The notes: generated from the letters alone by a model not told the origin. Counted from the stretch's first letter, positions 1-10,559 are shown. The stretch: 64,000 nucleotides of DNA from Actinomadura sp. NBRC 104425 (GCF_030269545.1 NZ_BSTN01000001.1:203204-267203); one strand, 5' to 3'. Made by a program: numbers and translations.

Positions 1-622
1 CGATGCCGCGCAGCGTCTTGGCGAGCGAGTCGTGCATCTCGCGGGCCAGGCGGCTGCGCTCCTCGGCCGCGGCGGCCACCACCTCCGCCGTGCGCCGGGC
101 CGCCTCCAGCTGGGACTGCCGGTCGTACAGGTGCCGCAGCCGCGCCCCGGCGAACCCCGCCACCAGGTAGAACGCGGGCATCGCCACCACCGTCTGGAAG
201 TTGACCAGCTCGCGGGTGGCGCCGAACCCCGTCGAAGCCGCGAAGTACAGCAGCACCTGCATGCCGCAGACCGCCACCAGCCACCGGCCGGTCAGCAGCA
301 GGCCCGCGAGCATCGAGGTCACCACGGTGAACAGGAAGAACGGCCCGGTCACCCCGCCGATCTCCAGCACCGCGTAGGCGACGAACACGTCGAAGCCGAT
401 GAGCACCGGGTGCTTGAGCAGGGACGGCACGATCTGCTTCCAGGAAAACAGCACGATCACCGACAGCGACCCGACCCCGCTCAGCAGCAGCAGGGTCTCG
501 AGCGTCATCCGCCCGCTCGAGACCAGCGCGAGTGTCAGCGCGGTGACCAGGATGCGCACCTGCATCAGCAGGCGGAACGTCGCCCCCAACCGCACGGCGC
601 CGACCGGGTCGTCCCACTCCAT
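1..622 (-). CDS. Sensor histidine kinase, N-terminal part (runs off window start)
   Basis: Reading leftward from ATG at 622 gives about 207 residues with no stop before the edge. Residues 20-150 are hydrophobic and form about five or six membrane segments, followed by an Arg/Glu/Ala-rich coiled linker and the dimerisation motif REMHDSLAKTLRGI, in which H is the expected phospho-acceptor of a HisKA_3 (NarL/DesK-type) kinase. The catalytic HATPase domain lies outside the window. The start overlaps the tadC stop (TGATG), so it is translationally coupled to the Tad operon. It probably senses an envelope signal and, with a response regulator beyond the edge, controls the pilus genes; that role is inferred from position. 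Confidence 0.85.
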   Translation of the reverse strand, partial: MEWDDPVGAVRLGATFRLLMQVRILVTALTLALVSSGRMTLETLLLLSGVGSLSVIVLFSWKQIVPSLLKHPVLIGFDVFVAYAVLEIGGVTGPFFLFTVVTSMLAGLLLTGRWLVAVCGMQVLLYFAASTGFGATRELVNFQTVVAMPAFYLVAGFAGARLRHLYDRQSQLEAARRTAEVVAAAAEERSRLAREMHDSLAKTLRGI

Positions 623-1503
623 CAGAACAGGATCCCCTCGGACATCGAGAAGTAGAGCCCACCCAGGATCAGCAGCAGCATCGCCGGGACCATGAGGAAG
701 GTCACGATCAGCGTGATCTGCGGGTCGGCGCGCTGGGCGCGGCGCCGAGCCTGCTGGAAGGCGTCGCGGCGCATGTCGGTGCTGATCTCGGTGAGCGCGC
801 GGGCCAGCGGGGCGCCCAGCTCCTCGGCCTGCAGGATGGCGGTGACGAAGCTGGCCAGCGCCGCGTTGTCGTTGCGCTGGCGCAGTTGCTCGAACGCATC
901 GCGCAGCGGGGTGCCCAGCTCCATCTGGCGCAGCGCGTTGTTCAGCTCGTCCGCCAGCGCCCCCGGCATGCTCTCGGCGACCCGTGCCAGCGCGTGCCGG
1001 AAGCCCAGCCCGGCCGAGACGGTGACGGTCAGCACGTCGAGGAAGTCCGGAAGCGACCGCTGGATCTCTTCCTGGCGCTCGCGGCTGAGGTTCCACAGGA
1101 CGATGTCGGTCTGCAGCAGACCGATCAGCAGCAGGATGACGCCGATGAGCGCCTGGCCGGCGAGCATCACCACCAGGCTGGCCCCGCCGTAGAACAGCAC
1201 GCAGCCGACCTTGTTGGCGGCGTATCCCTCCACGGTCAGCCCGGCGGGGCGGCCGGCGCGGTCGATGCGACGGCGCAGCCGGGTCCGCCCGGCGCCGCTC
1301 ATGGCGTTGACGATAAGTCCGGCGAACGGGCGTCCGAGCGGGTTGATGATGGAGCCGAGCGGGCCGAACTCCTTGGTCTTGATCTTCTTGACCGGTAGTA
1401 CGTCCAGGTCGGCGGGTGCGGGCCGACCGGCGACCCTGAGGTGATAACCGTAGACGAACAGCGGCACCATCAGCCCGGCCGCCAGGGCGAGCAGCACGGG
1501 CAT
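622..1503 (-). CDS. tadC: TadC-like type II secretion F domain protein
   Basis: A 293-residue inner-membrane platform protein of the Tad pilus. It has an N-terminal membrane segment (about 2-20), a central pair of hydrophobic segments (about 95-125), a T2SSF domain recognisable by SLPDFLDVLTVTVSAGLG and LGTPLRDAF, and a C-terminal hairpin rich in Leu/Met. In Tad systems TadB and TadC form the membrane scaffold on which the ATPase TadA acts. The ATG at 1503 shares one base with the tadB stop (TGATG), which fixes the start and shows coupling. An open frame extends much further upstream, but that part lies inside tadB in another frame and is not protein-like. Confidence 0.92.
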   Translation of the reverse strand: MPVLLALAAGLMVPLFVYGYHLRVAGRPAPADLDVLPVKKIKTKEFGPLGSIINPLGRPFAGLIVNAMSGAGRTRLRRRIDRAGRPAGLTVEGYAANKVGCVLFYGGASLVVMLAGQALIGVILLLIGLLQTDIVLWNLSRERQEEIQRSLPDFLDVLTVTVSAGLGFRHALARVAESMPGALADELNNALRQMELGTPLRDAFEQLRQRNDNAALASFVTAILQAEELGAPLARALTEISTDMRRDAFQQARRRAQRADPQITLIVTFLMVPAMLLLILGGLYFSMSEGILF

Positions 1504-2425
1504 CAGACGTCGATCCTTGTCATCCGGCGGATCAGCAGCAGCGCGACGGTGAACAGGACCAGCACCACCAGCAGGATCGCCTGCCCGATCAGCGAGGAGG
1601 TCATCTTGTCGACGGTCTCCGGCTGCAGCACGCCCATCCCGATGAACAGCGCCGCCCCCATTCCACTGATGGCCCATCCCGCGACCACCGACTGCCCGAG
1701 GATCGTCTTCACCTCCCGGCGGGTCTCCTTGCGCTCCTCCAGGGCGGTGGAGATCTTGCGCAGCGCGGTGATCAGGGAGCCGCCCGACTTGTCCGCCACC
1801 ACCAGCGTGCTGATCAGCACCGCCAGCTCCCGGGACGGCAGGCGCTCTCGCAGGTCGTTCATGGCATCGTCGAAGGACTGGCCCAGCCGCAGCGCCTCGG
1901 CGGTCCGGCTCAGCTCGGTGCGGGCCGGGTCGTCCAGCTCCTCGGCCGCCATCCCGATGGCGGTGCGGATCGACAAGCCCGCCGACGCCGCATTGCCCAG
2001 CACCCGGGCGATCTCGGGCAGCTGCCCGACGAACTCGTCGCGGCGCCGGTCCTCCTGGTGCCGCATGTAGATGAAGACGGCGCCGCCGACACCAGCCGCG
2101 ACCACCAGCCCCAGGAACGTGGACAGGAGGCTGCCCACCACCGCCATCACGACCAGGGCGCCGACGGCCATTCCGAAGACGAACACCGACAGGCGGATCC
2201 GCAGCCCCGCCGCCATCAGGCGGCGGGAGATCTGGCGTCCCAGCGTGGTGCGGCGCAGCCGGGCGTCCCAATGGTCCAGCAGCGTGGCCATGCGGCGCTC
2301 GTCGTAGCCGCGTTCCCCGCGCATGACCAGTTCGCTGCGCTGGTCGAGACCTCGGCCGAACTCCCAGGCCGCCCAGACCGCCAGGCCCAGGACCGCGATC
2401 AGCATCAGCAAGATGAGAGGAAGGC

Positions 2426-2429
<4 letters not shown>
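1503..2429 (-). CDS. tadB: TadB-like type II secretion F domain protein
   Basis: A 308-residue polytopic protein, partner of TadC. It opens with a hydrophobic anchor (residues 3-25), has two membrane segments around 80-120, the T2SSF cytoplasmic domain (EFVGQLPEIARVLGNAASAG, SFDDAMNDLRERLP, GGSLITALRKIS) and a C-terminal pair of membrane helices. T2SSF proteins of this length are the norm for TadB. The ATG at 2429 overlaps the tadA stop by four bases (ATGA), so the start is well supported. Gene order tadA-tadB-tadC is the conserved Tad arrangement. Confidence 0.93.
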
Positions 2430-4027
<1,598 letters not shown>

Positions 4028-4031
4028 GAGT

Positions 4032-4379
4032 TCACCCTCCGACCGGCATATGGACCTGGCGGGTCACCGCGATGTGCATCGGAACACCCTTGGCCAGAAC
4101 CGGCACCTCGGCCCATATGACGCACTCGACGTCGTCTCCGTTCTGCCGCACCTGCACCCGGTGCTCGTTCAGCCAACCGGGCAGCGTCCGGCGCGCCGCG
4201 GCGTCCCCGGCCGCGGCGCCGCTCATGCTGCCGACCCGGGCGCCGGTGCGGGCCGCCTCCTCGACCTTCTCGATCGTGCTGAACGCGACGTAGGCTTCGA
4301 AGCACACCATGAGCACGAAAAGGAAGAGCCCGATGGTGGCCGCGTACTCGGTGGCGGCCGTTCCGCGGTCCTTGCTCAC
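4032..4379 (-). CDS. TadE-like minor pseudopilin
   Basis: A 115-residue protein beginning MSKDRGTAATEYAATIG, the prepilin-like leader of TadE/TadF/TadG proteins: a short charged N-terminus, Gly before the cleavage site, Glu at about +5 and Tyr at +6, then a 20-residue hydrophobic helix. The rest is a small soluble domain with one Cys. TadE-type pseudopilins are processed by a prepilin peptidase (TadV), which is not encoded in this window. The GTG start at 4379 overlaps the stop of the preceding pseudopilin gene (GTGA). Just downstream comes tadA. Confidence 0.85.
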   Translation of the reverse strand: MSKDRGTAATEYAATIGLFLFVLMVCFEAYVAFSTIEKVEEAARTGARVGSMSGAAAGDAAARRTLPGWLNEHRVQVRQNGDDVECVIWAEVPVLAKGVPMHIAVTRQVHMPVGG

Positions 4380-4810
4380 CCTTCCCCCTCATAGATGACC
4401 CGGGCCCGGTGGCTGACCTCCATCGGCAGCAGCACACCGGGGAACAGCAGGGGAGGCTTGATGGTGACGCGCACCCAGCCGCAGTCGGGGTCAACCCGGG
4501 TGACCTGCTCGGAATCGCACACCCGGCCCGTGGGGTAGTGGACGTCGATGTTGTCCTCGTCGGCCCACGCCCCCGACACGCGTTCCACCGCGGCCTTCTT
4601 GACCTCGTCGTAGCTGCCGTTGACGGCGGCCACGCGGGCGCCTTCGTTGGCGGAGTGACCGGCGTAGGTGGCGGCCATCCCCAGCAGGAACGCCTCCCAC
4701 ACCATCAGCACGGTGACGAGGATCAGCGGCAGCATCGCGGTGAACTCGACCATGCCTGCGTCACGGCGCAGGGGGGGTCGGCGGGTGAGTCGCCGTGTCA
4801 GCCGTCTCAT
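4376..4810 (-). CDS. TadE-like pseudopilin
   Basis: A 144-residue protein with an Arg-rich start, then DAGMVEFTAMLPLILVTVLM, the TadE-family leader with Glu followed by a long hydrophobic helix (residues 18-50). The C-terminal 90 residues form a compact domain with two Cys (about 98 and 110) that could make a disulfide outside the membrane. The ATG at 4810 overlaps the cpaE stop by four bases (ATGA), which sets the start. Two successive TadE-like genes are usual; in many loci the second is longer (TadG), which is not so here. Confidence 0.85.
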   Translation of the reverse strand: MRRLTRRLTRRPPLRRDAGMVEFTAMLPLILVTVLMVWEAFLLGMAATYAGHSANEGARVAAVNGSYDEVKKAAVERVSGAWADEDNIDVHYPTGRVCDSEQVTRVDPDCGWVRVTIKPPLLFPGVLLPMEVSHRARVIYEGEG

Positions 4811-6021
4811 ACTGCCTCCGCCTTGGCCTTCTTGGGGCCGCCGCGCGGTTCGGCCGCGGCGACGGGAAGGACGCCCAGCTCCTCTCCGAGCCGGTGCATC
4901 GCCGCGCGGAACCCGTCGTGCTCGACCCGGATCGGCGGGCCGTTGTTGATGGCCTTCTCCAGCGCGCGGAACGCCGGGGGCACGGTGGTGCGCAGCGGGG
5001 TCATGCCGAGGATCCGCGCGGCGAAGTCGGGCTGGATCTCGTTCTTGCGGGACTGTCGGGTCAGCACGATCGACACGTCCTCGGGCTTGCGCACGTCCAG
5101 CCGCCGCCACAGGTGGCTCATCCGCTTGGCCGCGCGCAGGCAGGGCAGGTCGGGGGTGACGGTGATGACCGCTCGGTCGGCGATCTCGATCGCGGTGACC
5201 GAGCCCTCGGTCATGAACGCGCCGCAGTCCACGATGATCATCTCGTAGCGGGAGCGGAGCACGCCGAGGATCTGCCGCGCCGCCGAGGAGGTGACGTCCT
5301 CGGCCTGCTCCCCCTCCTGCGGGGCCAGCAGCACGTGCGGGCCGGCCTCGTGGATGTACATCACGTCGGCCAGCACCGCGCCGGTGATCTCGCTGGCGAC
5401 GCCGACCAGGTCGGCGATGCTGCGCCGGTGCACCATGTCCAGGTAGGTGGCCACGTCGCCGGTCTGCAGGTCCATGTCGACCAGGCACACCGACCGGCCG
5501 GCGCGCGCGGCGCCCAGCGCGAGCTGCACCGCGATGGTGGTGGTGCCCGTGCCGCCCTTGGCGCCCGCCAGGGCGATCACCCGGCCGCGGCGGCCGCCCA
5601 GGTTCGATCCGGCGGCGCGGCCGCTGCCGAGCAGGGAGCGCATCCGCCGGGACCACTCCGCCACCGTGTCGAGCCGCGAGCTGAGCTCCTCCAGGCTGGG
5701 CGAGCGGCCGAGCACGCCGCGGGCGCCGACCTCCAGCGCGCGGGCCAGCACCTCCTCGCCGAGCTGCTCGCTCACCAGTACCACCGCGACGTGCGGGGTG
5801 CGCAGCGCGATGTCGCGGATCAGGTCGTGGCCGGGCTGCGGGCCGATGTTCTCGTCCAGCAGGACGACGTCGACCTCGTCGTGGGTGGTGACGATGCCCA
5901 GCACGTCGGTGGAGTTGTTCTCGACGCCGAGCAGCTGCACGTCCGCCAGCTCGGCGATCATGGTGCGGAGCTGGGAGGCGAGCGCCTCATCGCCGGTGCC
6001 GACGAGGACCTGGATGCTCAT
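4807..6021 (-). CDS. cpaE: CpaE/TadZ-like pilus-localising ATPase
   Basis: A 404-residue protein with an N-terminal receiver-like (atypical REC) domain (1-125, containing VDVVLLDENIG) and a C-terminal MinD/ParA-type ATPase. The P-loop is GAKGGTGTTT: the signature Lys before GG is kept, but the second Lys of KGGxGKT is Thr, a variant often seen in TadZ/CpaE. Switch-like segments VDMDLQTGD and IIVDCGAF follow. TadZ/CpaE proteins direct the Tad machine to its site in the cell. The start is the ATG at 6021, overlapping the cpaB stop. The C-terminus ends in a short basic tail. Confidence 0.9.
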   Translation of the reverse strand: MSIQVLVGTGDEALASQLRTMIAELADVQLLGVENNSTDVLGIVTTHDEVDVVLLDENIGPQPGHDLIRDIALRTPHVAVVLVSEQLGEEVLARALEVGARGVLGRSPSLEELSSRLDTVAEWSRRMRSLLGSGRAAGSNLGGRRGRVIALAGAKGGTGTTTIAVQLALGAARAGRSVCLVDMDLQTGDVATYLDMVHRRSIADLVGVASEITGAVLADVMYIHEAGPHVLLAPQEGEQAEDVTSSAARQILGVLRSRYEMIIVDCGAFMTEGSVTAIEIADRAVITVTPDLPCLRAAKRMSHLWRRLDVRKPEDVSIVLTRQSRKNEIQPDFAARILGMTPLRTTVPPAFRALEKAINNGPPIRVEHDGFRAAMHRLGEELGVLPVAAAEPRGGPKKAKAEAV

Positions 6022-6773
6022 CGGTTGTCCACCTGCGGGGTCTCGCACAGCCGGTTGAACGGCGGCTTGGCGTCCTCGGTGCCGCCGACGAGGGCCAGCC
6101 GCACCTTGCGGGCGAAGCTCTCGGCGTAGGTCAGACGCAGCGTCTCCTCGGAGCTGAGCGCGAACGTCACCGGAAGCACCGACCCGGAGGTGTTGCTGGT
6201 CTGGGTGCCGTTGTTGCTGTTTTGGCGGCCGGAGTCGCCGGTGGCCGGCTGCACCCGTCCGACGTTGATGACCTGGACGCGGTTGAGGATGCGCACCGCG
6301 CAGGCCGCCGTCGTCCGGTTGCCGTTCTGGGTGGAGTCGAAGGTGGCGTAGACGTCGACGATCGAGCCGTTGACGACCTTGCCCGCCACCCCGGTCTCCG
6401 CGTCGATCATGATGGCGATCTCGCGTTGGCCGGCGCGCAGGGCGGGGGCGTCGACGAGCATGCCCTGCTGCAGGTAGGCGCCGCTGGGGATGGGGCCGGC
6501 GGCCACCTTGCCCTGCAGGTCGGCGATGTTGCCGATGAAGGCGCTGGTCGCCCACTTTCTCGGCACCCGCGCCTCGCGCACCGACGCCGCGGTGACCGGC
6601 TGGTAGGCCTCCAGGTCGGACTGGACCTGCAGCACGGTGGTCATCTCGCCGACCGCGGCGTCCGCGTCGGCCTGGACCTTTCCGATGTATCCGATGACCG
6701 TGACGAACACGAACACCGCGCCGACGGCCGCGAGGATCATCAACAGGACGCCGCGTCGCTGTCGGGGGTTCAT
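6018..6773 (-). CDS. cpaB: CpaB/RcpC-like SAF domain pilus protein
   Basis: A 251-residue protein with a basic N-terminus, one membrane helix (about 8-30) and a periplasmic SAF-type region (EAYQPVTAASVREARVP, PIPSGAYLQQGMLV), as in CpaB/RcpC. These proteins link the inner-membrane Tad complex to the cell envelope, possibly by binding peptidoglycan. Near residue 190 lies a low-complexity Asn/Ser/Thr stretch (NSNNGTQTSNTSG), probably a flexible loop. The ATG at 6773 lies 35 bases downstream of the zinc-ribbon gene, and the gene overlaps cpaE by 4 bases. Confidence 0.88.
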   Translation of the reverse strand: MNPRQRRGVLLMILAAVGAVFVFVTVIGYIGKVQADADAAVGEMTTVLQVQSDLEAYQPVTAASVREARVPRKWATSAFIGNIADLQGKVAAGPIPSGAYLQQGMLVDAPALRAGQREIAIMIDAETGVAGKVVNGSIVDVYATFDSTQNGNRTTAACAVRILNRVQVINVGRVQPATGDSGRQNSNNGTQTSNTSGSVLPVTFALSSEETLRLTYAESFARKVRLALVGGTEDAKPPFNRLCETPQVDNR

Positions 6774-6807
6774 CTGACTCCGTTTCCTCGTATCGGGGAG
6801 GCGCCTG

Positions 6808-8232
6808 TCAGGTGCGCCGGGCAGGCCGGAACACCACGGTGTCGCTCCGGAGCGGGTCGGGGCTGTCGGCCGGTTCGGAGGCCGGCCCGTGGTCCTGGTC
6901 GGGTTGTTGGCGGTGCCGCTCGGGCGGCCGCCGCGGAGCCGCCTGGTCGGGCGGCCGGGCGGGTCCCGGGCCCGCCGCCGGGGTGTTGGGCCCGTCCGGT
7001 GGAGCCGGGGCCTTGCGCAGTGACGGCGGCTTCGCGTCCCGAGGCACCGGGGGTAGGTCGGGAAGCGTCTGCTCGGCGAGCGGCCCCCGCCCCGTCGAGA
7101 GGTCGTAGTCGCCCGGCACAGGGGCCGACAGCACGGGCTCGGGCTGGGGGAACTCCTGCGGCCGCGCCGCCGGCTCGGCGGGGGGCGTCCCCTTCGCGGG
7201 AGCGGCGGACGGCGCGCCGCCCGCTCCGGGCTGCCCGGGGTGCGCCGGCTTCGACGGGGCGGACGGGGCGGTACCCGGCCGCGCCGCGGGAGGCGTCGTA
7301 GGCGGCGTCGCAGGCGGCGTCGCGCCGGGCCGGCCCGGGGCGGGCTGCGCCGGTGCCGGTCGGGCACCGCCCGGAGGTTGCGGCGGCTGGGGCGGGCCCG
7401 CCTCGGCCGCGGTCTCGGGCTTGACCATGCCGCAGAACGGGCACGTGCCGGACATCACCATCTCGCCGCACCACCGGCACGGGACGCACGGCTGGGAGCG
7501 CAGCAGGAGCGGCAGCTCCTGCGGATGGCCGCTGAAGGCGACGAACTCGACATACTTCTTGGTGCCCCAGTACGCCGCGCTGCGGGGCTGCTCCTGGACG
7601 AGCATCAGGCGGGACACGCCCAGCGCGGGCTGCAGCCGTCCGCGCAGCCAGTCCATGTCGCCGTTGCCGTGCGCGGCCAGCAGCAGCACCGGGTCGAGCG
7701 GCCGCTGGGAGAGCTCGGCGACCGGCTTGGACGAGGTGACCCGGTGCACTCCCTGGGTGGGCGCGGCGGTCACCATGAACCCGCTTCCGGGCAAGTAAGA
7801 AGTGACGTGCTGGCCGATCCCCGTCTTGACCCGTTCCAACTTGGCGACGCTGTTGACCCACGCGCCCGCGACGATGCGCTGAGTCAGCGGCGCGGCGATG
7901 CCCGCCACGATGCCGGGGCTGACGTATCGCGCGACGAAGGCGAGCTGGTCGGCGATGAGCGACAGGGCCAGCGGCGGCAGTTCCAGGGGCACGCCCGCGA
8001 TGCGGTCGGTCTTCAACAGCCCGCGCGCCATCCGCAGGATCCGGCCGATCTCGGGCTGTTCGGCGGCCGGGTAGACGGCCACGACGGCGCCGTTGCGGCT
8101 CAGCAGATACGTCATCTGGTCGACGAAGGCCAGCAGGCCCTCGGGCGTGTCGGCCACGGGCAGACGAGCGGCGCTGACGCCCTGGATGACCTGGGTGCTC
8201 GGAACGTCCCCGAGCAGCACGACCGCTGTCAT
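6808..8232 (-). CDS. Hypothetical protein heading the Tad operon: P-loop-less N-domain, zinc ribbon, proline-rich tail
   Basis: A 474-residue protein I cannot assign to a named family. Residues 1-240 form an alpha/beta-looking globular region (MTAVVLLGDVPSTQVIQGVS; HGNGDMDWLRGRLQP) without a P-loop. A zinc ribbon follows near 250-272 (CVPCRWCGEM and GTCPFCGMVK). The last 200 residues are Pro/Ala/Gly-rich and likely disordered. The start is an ATG at 8232 with about 1.1 kb of non-coding DNA upstream, so this is probably the first gene of the Tad operon. Its N-domain could be an accessory regulator of CpaE; this is a guess from position only. Confidence 0.75.
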   Translation of the reverse strand: MTAVVLLGDVPSTQVIQGVSAARLPVADTPEGLLAFVDQMTYLLSRNGAVVAVYPAAEQPEIGRILRMARGLLKTDRIAGVPLELPPLALSLIADQLAFVARYVSPGIVAGIAAPLTQRIVAGAWVNSVAKLERVKTGIGQHVTSYLPGSGFMVTAAPTQGVHRVTSSKPVAELSQRPLDPVLLLAAHGNGDMDWLRGRLQPALGVSRLMLVQEQPRSAAYWGTKKYVEFVAFSGHPQELPLLLRSQPCVPCRWCGEMVMSGTCPFCGMVKPETAAEAGPPQPPQPPGGARPAPAQPAPGRPGATPPATPPTTPPAARPGTAPSAPSKPAHPGQPGAGGAPSAAPAKGTPPAEPAARPQEFPQPEPVLSAPVPGDYDLSTGRGPLAEQTLPDLPPVPRDAKPPSLRKAPAPPDGPNTPAAGPGPARPPDQAAPRRPPERHRQQPDQDHGPASEPADSPDPLRSDTVVFRPARRT

Positions 8233-9197
8233 GGCGACCCCAGATGGTTCACGAGCCTCACTGCGTCGCTCCTCCGTCCACCCGACGTCGTGTTGACGGC
8301 TGACCGTGGCTTCTGTTATGCGGATCCCGTTGACGGTAACCAGCCCGTTGATAACAACTCAAGGCGCTTTCTCCGCGATGGGGGCGCCGCCGGCGGCTTC
8401 GGTTCACCGCTGTTGGATGCACATCGCGCTGATCGGGGTCGCGGTGAGGATCGAGCATGCCGGGGCTCCGTGTCAGGATCTCCTGGGATCGCCTCTGGAG
8501 ATCACGTCCAGACCTTCCACCCCGATATCGCCGATCGGTCCCGACACGGGACCCAGAGTCCTTGACAACTATCCTGCCCGACGCTAAGGGCGATCATCGT
8601 TCGCCTGCGTCGCCGTGCACATCGGGAGCAGTGCGCCCGGGACGCCGGTCGCGGCCGGATCCCGTCGGCCCCGCCGGATCCCATGCGCGGTCGCCTGCCC
8701 CCATGCCCCCGTCAAACCACGTATGCGGACCCTCCCTTCGGCAAAACGCAGATGACGTTAGCGTCCTACCGAAGACGATCTCAAGCGTAAGTATGTAACG
8801 CTAAAGCGAACTTTCGGAACGGTGGCCTCACCCCCCGGGGTCACCGTCAACGCGGAAGAGCCCCGAAGGCATACGACGGGCGCGCCGCCGGTCCCAGCCT
8901 CGCCCTGCAGTACCTCCGGCTCCGACCAAGACGCCCCCGCACCCGCCGGGACGCGGGTTCGGCCTCCCCTCCGGCCGCCCCGCGCCCCCTGCCCGTTGAT
9001 CGGCACCGTGCAAAGCCGGGCCGCCGCGACGAATTGCGTCTTCACCGCCGACTTCCCCGCAACTATTGATATTTCAAACGAATTTGGCTGATCGGCAGGC
9101 ACCTCTGTGCCGGCGGTCACATAGGCACCGGCCGCCGCGGCCCCGGCGGCGGTCCGGCCGGGCGCTCCGCCGCGGCGCAAGCGGCGTCCGGACGCCA

Positions 9198-9239
9198 CAC
9201 CCCGAACGGCGCACCCCGAACGGCGCACCCCGAACGGCG
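9198..9239. repeat. Three perfect tandem copies of a 14-bp unit
   Basis: The unit CACCCCGAACGGCG occurs three times head to tail (9198, 9212, 9226) in non-coding DNA about 100 bases upstream of the lipoprotein start. Slippage is the simplest explanation; I see no coding role. Confidence 0.9.
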
Positions 9240-9256
9240 CCGGCAGCGCGGCGCAC

Positions 9257-9277
9257 GGGCCCGAGGGCCCAAATCAG
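9257..9277. repeat. GGGCCC palindrome with AAATCAG tail, left copy
   Basis: GGGCCCGAGGGCCC followed by AAATCAG. A near-identical element, with one base changed at the palindrome centre and one extra A, sits at 13705-13726. Both copies are in intergenic DNA on either side of the toxin region. Confidence 0.7.
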
Positions 9278-9322
9278 GCCCCAAAGAATCGGTTGAACGT
9301 GCCGTAAGGCGACACCAGCCCA

Positions 9323-9328
9323 TAGTCT
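9323..9328 (+). promoter_or_regulatory. Putative -10 element for the 9336 lipoprotein (leaderless)
   Basis: TAGTCT ends 7 bases before the ATG at 9336, the spacing expected if transcription starts at the start codon. There is no ribosome site between them. No good -35 hexamer is visible at 16-18 bases. Confidence 0.4.
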
Positions 9329-9335
9329 TCTCACC

Positions 9336-10205
9336 ATGAGGCTCCTCGCAACCGCCCTCGCAGTCGGTGCCGTCGTCGGCATGGCGGCGGCGTGCTCGGA
9401 CGAGGAGAAGCCGAAGAACAACGGCGCCTCCAAGGCGAGCCAGGCGGCGCTGCCCGCCCCGGTCCCGGCCGCCTCGCTGCGTCCGGTCACCCTGCCCGAC
9501 CAGCCGGGGCCGCTCATCGACACCGTCGCCCGCCAGGCGCGCACCGCCGGGACGGTCCGCGCCGACGTGGTCTCCAGCGGCACCGAGAACGGCGGCGCGC
9601 GGCAGCAGGAGAAGATCAGCGCGCAGGTGCGGATCGGCGCCAAGCCGCCGCTGGCGCAGATGACCATCGTCGACCAGGACTCCACCACCGAGGCCGTGGT
9701 GGCGGGCGGCACCGTCTACACCCGCGTCGACGGCGAGGAGCAGGCTCCGGGCAAGCCGTGGGTGCGGCTGTCCCGGCAGGATGTGCGCAACCCCGAACTG
9801 GCGCCGTTCAGCAAGATCCTCACCGGGATCCTGGACTCGGTCGACACCGGCCTGGCGCAGATCTCCGTCGACAGCGGCCTGCAGCTGGTGCGCGCCGGAC
9901 GGTTCGACAAGGCCGCCGCGACCGAGACCGTGGACGGGGTGCCCACCCGCCGCTACACGGGCCGCACGCCGACCGCCGAGCTCGCCAAGACCGACACCGC
10001 CTTCAAGGCCGTCGCCCAGCTCGGCGGCGACGAGGTGCCCTGGACGCTGTGGGTGGACGACAAGGGCCTGCCGCGCCGCTTCCGGGTCGACGTCACAACC
10101 GACCGCGGCCTCGGCTCGACGCAGGACATCCGCTACCGGCAGTGGGGCGAACCGGTCAGCATCCAGGCCCCGCCCGCCGACAAGGTCCACACCATCGGCA
10201 CCTGA
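9336..10205 (+). CDS. Secreted lipoprotein, LppX/LprG-like
   Basis: A 289-residue protein with a lipoprotein signal: MRLLATALAVGAVVG then the lipobox MAAAC, with Cys at about residue 20 as the lipidated residue. The mature part has the pattern of actinobacterial LppX/LprG-type lipid-binding lipoproteins, with beta-strand-rich repeats such as GTVYTRVDGEEQ, TETVDGVPTRRYTGR and DKGLPRRFRVDV. Known members bind or carry lipids at the outer face of the membrane; the ligand here cannot be told. The last seven codons (VHTIGT and stop) lie in a 91-bp segment duplicated at 11339. Confidence 0.85.
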   Translation: MRLLATALAVGAVVGMAAACSDEEKPKNNGASKASQAALPAPVPAASLRPVTLPDQPGPLIDTVARQARTAGTVRADVVSSGTENGGARQQEKISAQVRIGAKPPLAQMTIVDQDSTTEAVVAGGTVYTRVDGEEQAPGKPWVRLSRQDVRNPELAPFSKILTGILDSVDTGLAQISVDSGLQLVRAGRFDKAAATETVDGVPTRRYTGRTPTAELAKTDTAFKAVAQLGGDEVPWTLWVDDKGLPRRFRVDVTTDRGLGSTQDIRYRQWGEPVSIQAPPADKVHTIGT

Positions 10206-10275
10206 CCCGGCGCTTCACTCGGCGCCGATCTCGATGACTCTTTCGAGGCGTTCGGTGATGAACGGGCCGTAGCCG
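10185..10275. repeat. 91-bp direct duplication, copy 1
   Basis: It covers the 3' end of the lipoprotein gene and the last 61 bases of the minus-strand ORF at 10215. Copy 2 at 11339-11429 has exactly the same length, no gaps and about 11 mismatches by eye. Confidence 0.9.
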
Positions 10276-10493
10276 AACGCGGCGCCCACGCGCTTGATGT
10301 CCGCGTACAGCGAATGCGACACGGGGCTGAGATGCACGACGGCAAGGCGGAGGTAGAACCGCAGCGCCAGTTCGGGGAAGCCGCCCTCCGCCAGCTCGAC
10401 GAGCGCCCCGCGCAGGAGCCCTTCGTCGACGGGGACGGCCCCGAGGTCCCGGTGCACCGACAACGTGCCGACGACGGCGGCCACGCCCGACAC
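10215..10493 (-). CDS. Small orphan protein, possibly an immunity protein or toxin-locus remnant
   Basis: From a GTG at 10493 this reads 92 residues with credible composition (ALVELAEGGFPELALRFYL; HSLYADIKRVGAAFGYGPF), ending in ITERLERVIEIGAE. The same C-terminal pattern (YGPFVVERLEEVIDISAE) is encoded at 11363-11424, where the gene body is missing. The frame stays open upstream without protein-like sequence, so the true start may have been lost and this could be a truncated gene. No family is recognised. It lies in the toxin region, where spare immunity genes are common; a function in immunity is inference only. Confidence 0.45.
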   Translation of the reverse strand: MSGVAAVVGTLSVHRDLGAVPVDEGLLRGALVELAEGGFPELALRFYLRLAVVHLSPVSHSLYADIKRVGAAFGYGPFITERLERVIEIGAE

Positions 10494-10559
10494 GACCTCG
10501 ATCTGCTGCGCCCGCCCGGTCCTCCGGCACCCCGTCCCGCCGGGCGAGTTGGTGGGGCG

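Larger units (their letters stand above)
8233..9335. other. Long intergenic region between the Tad operon and a lipoprotein gene
   Basis: About 1.1 kb between divergent genes, with no convincing coding signal on either strand. Open frames exist but lack ribosome sites and third-position bias. The part near 8290-8370 is less GC-rich and probably holds the Tad operon promoter. An imperfect inverted pair TTAGCGT (8759-8765) and ACGCTAA (8797-8803) could be an operator. It also holds a triple 14-bp repeat and a GGGCCC palindrome listed separately. Confidence 0.5.

Noticed and set aside
8562..8590. TTGACA with 17-base spacer and TAAGGG
   Set aside because: Good -35 but poor -10 and no gene follows within 700 bases.
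8758..9228. 156-codon minus-strand frame in the intergenic gap
   Set aside because: Composition is not protein-like, no ribosome site, and it overlaps the triple repeat.
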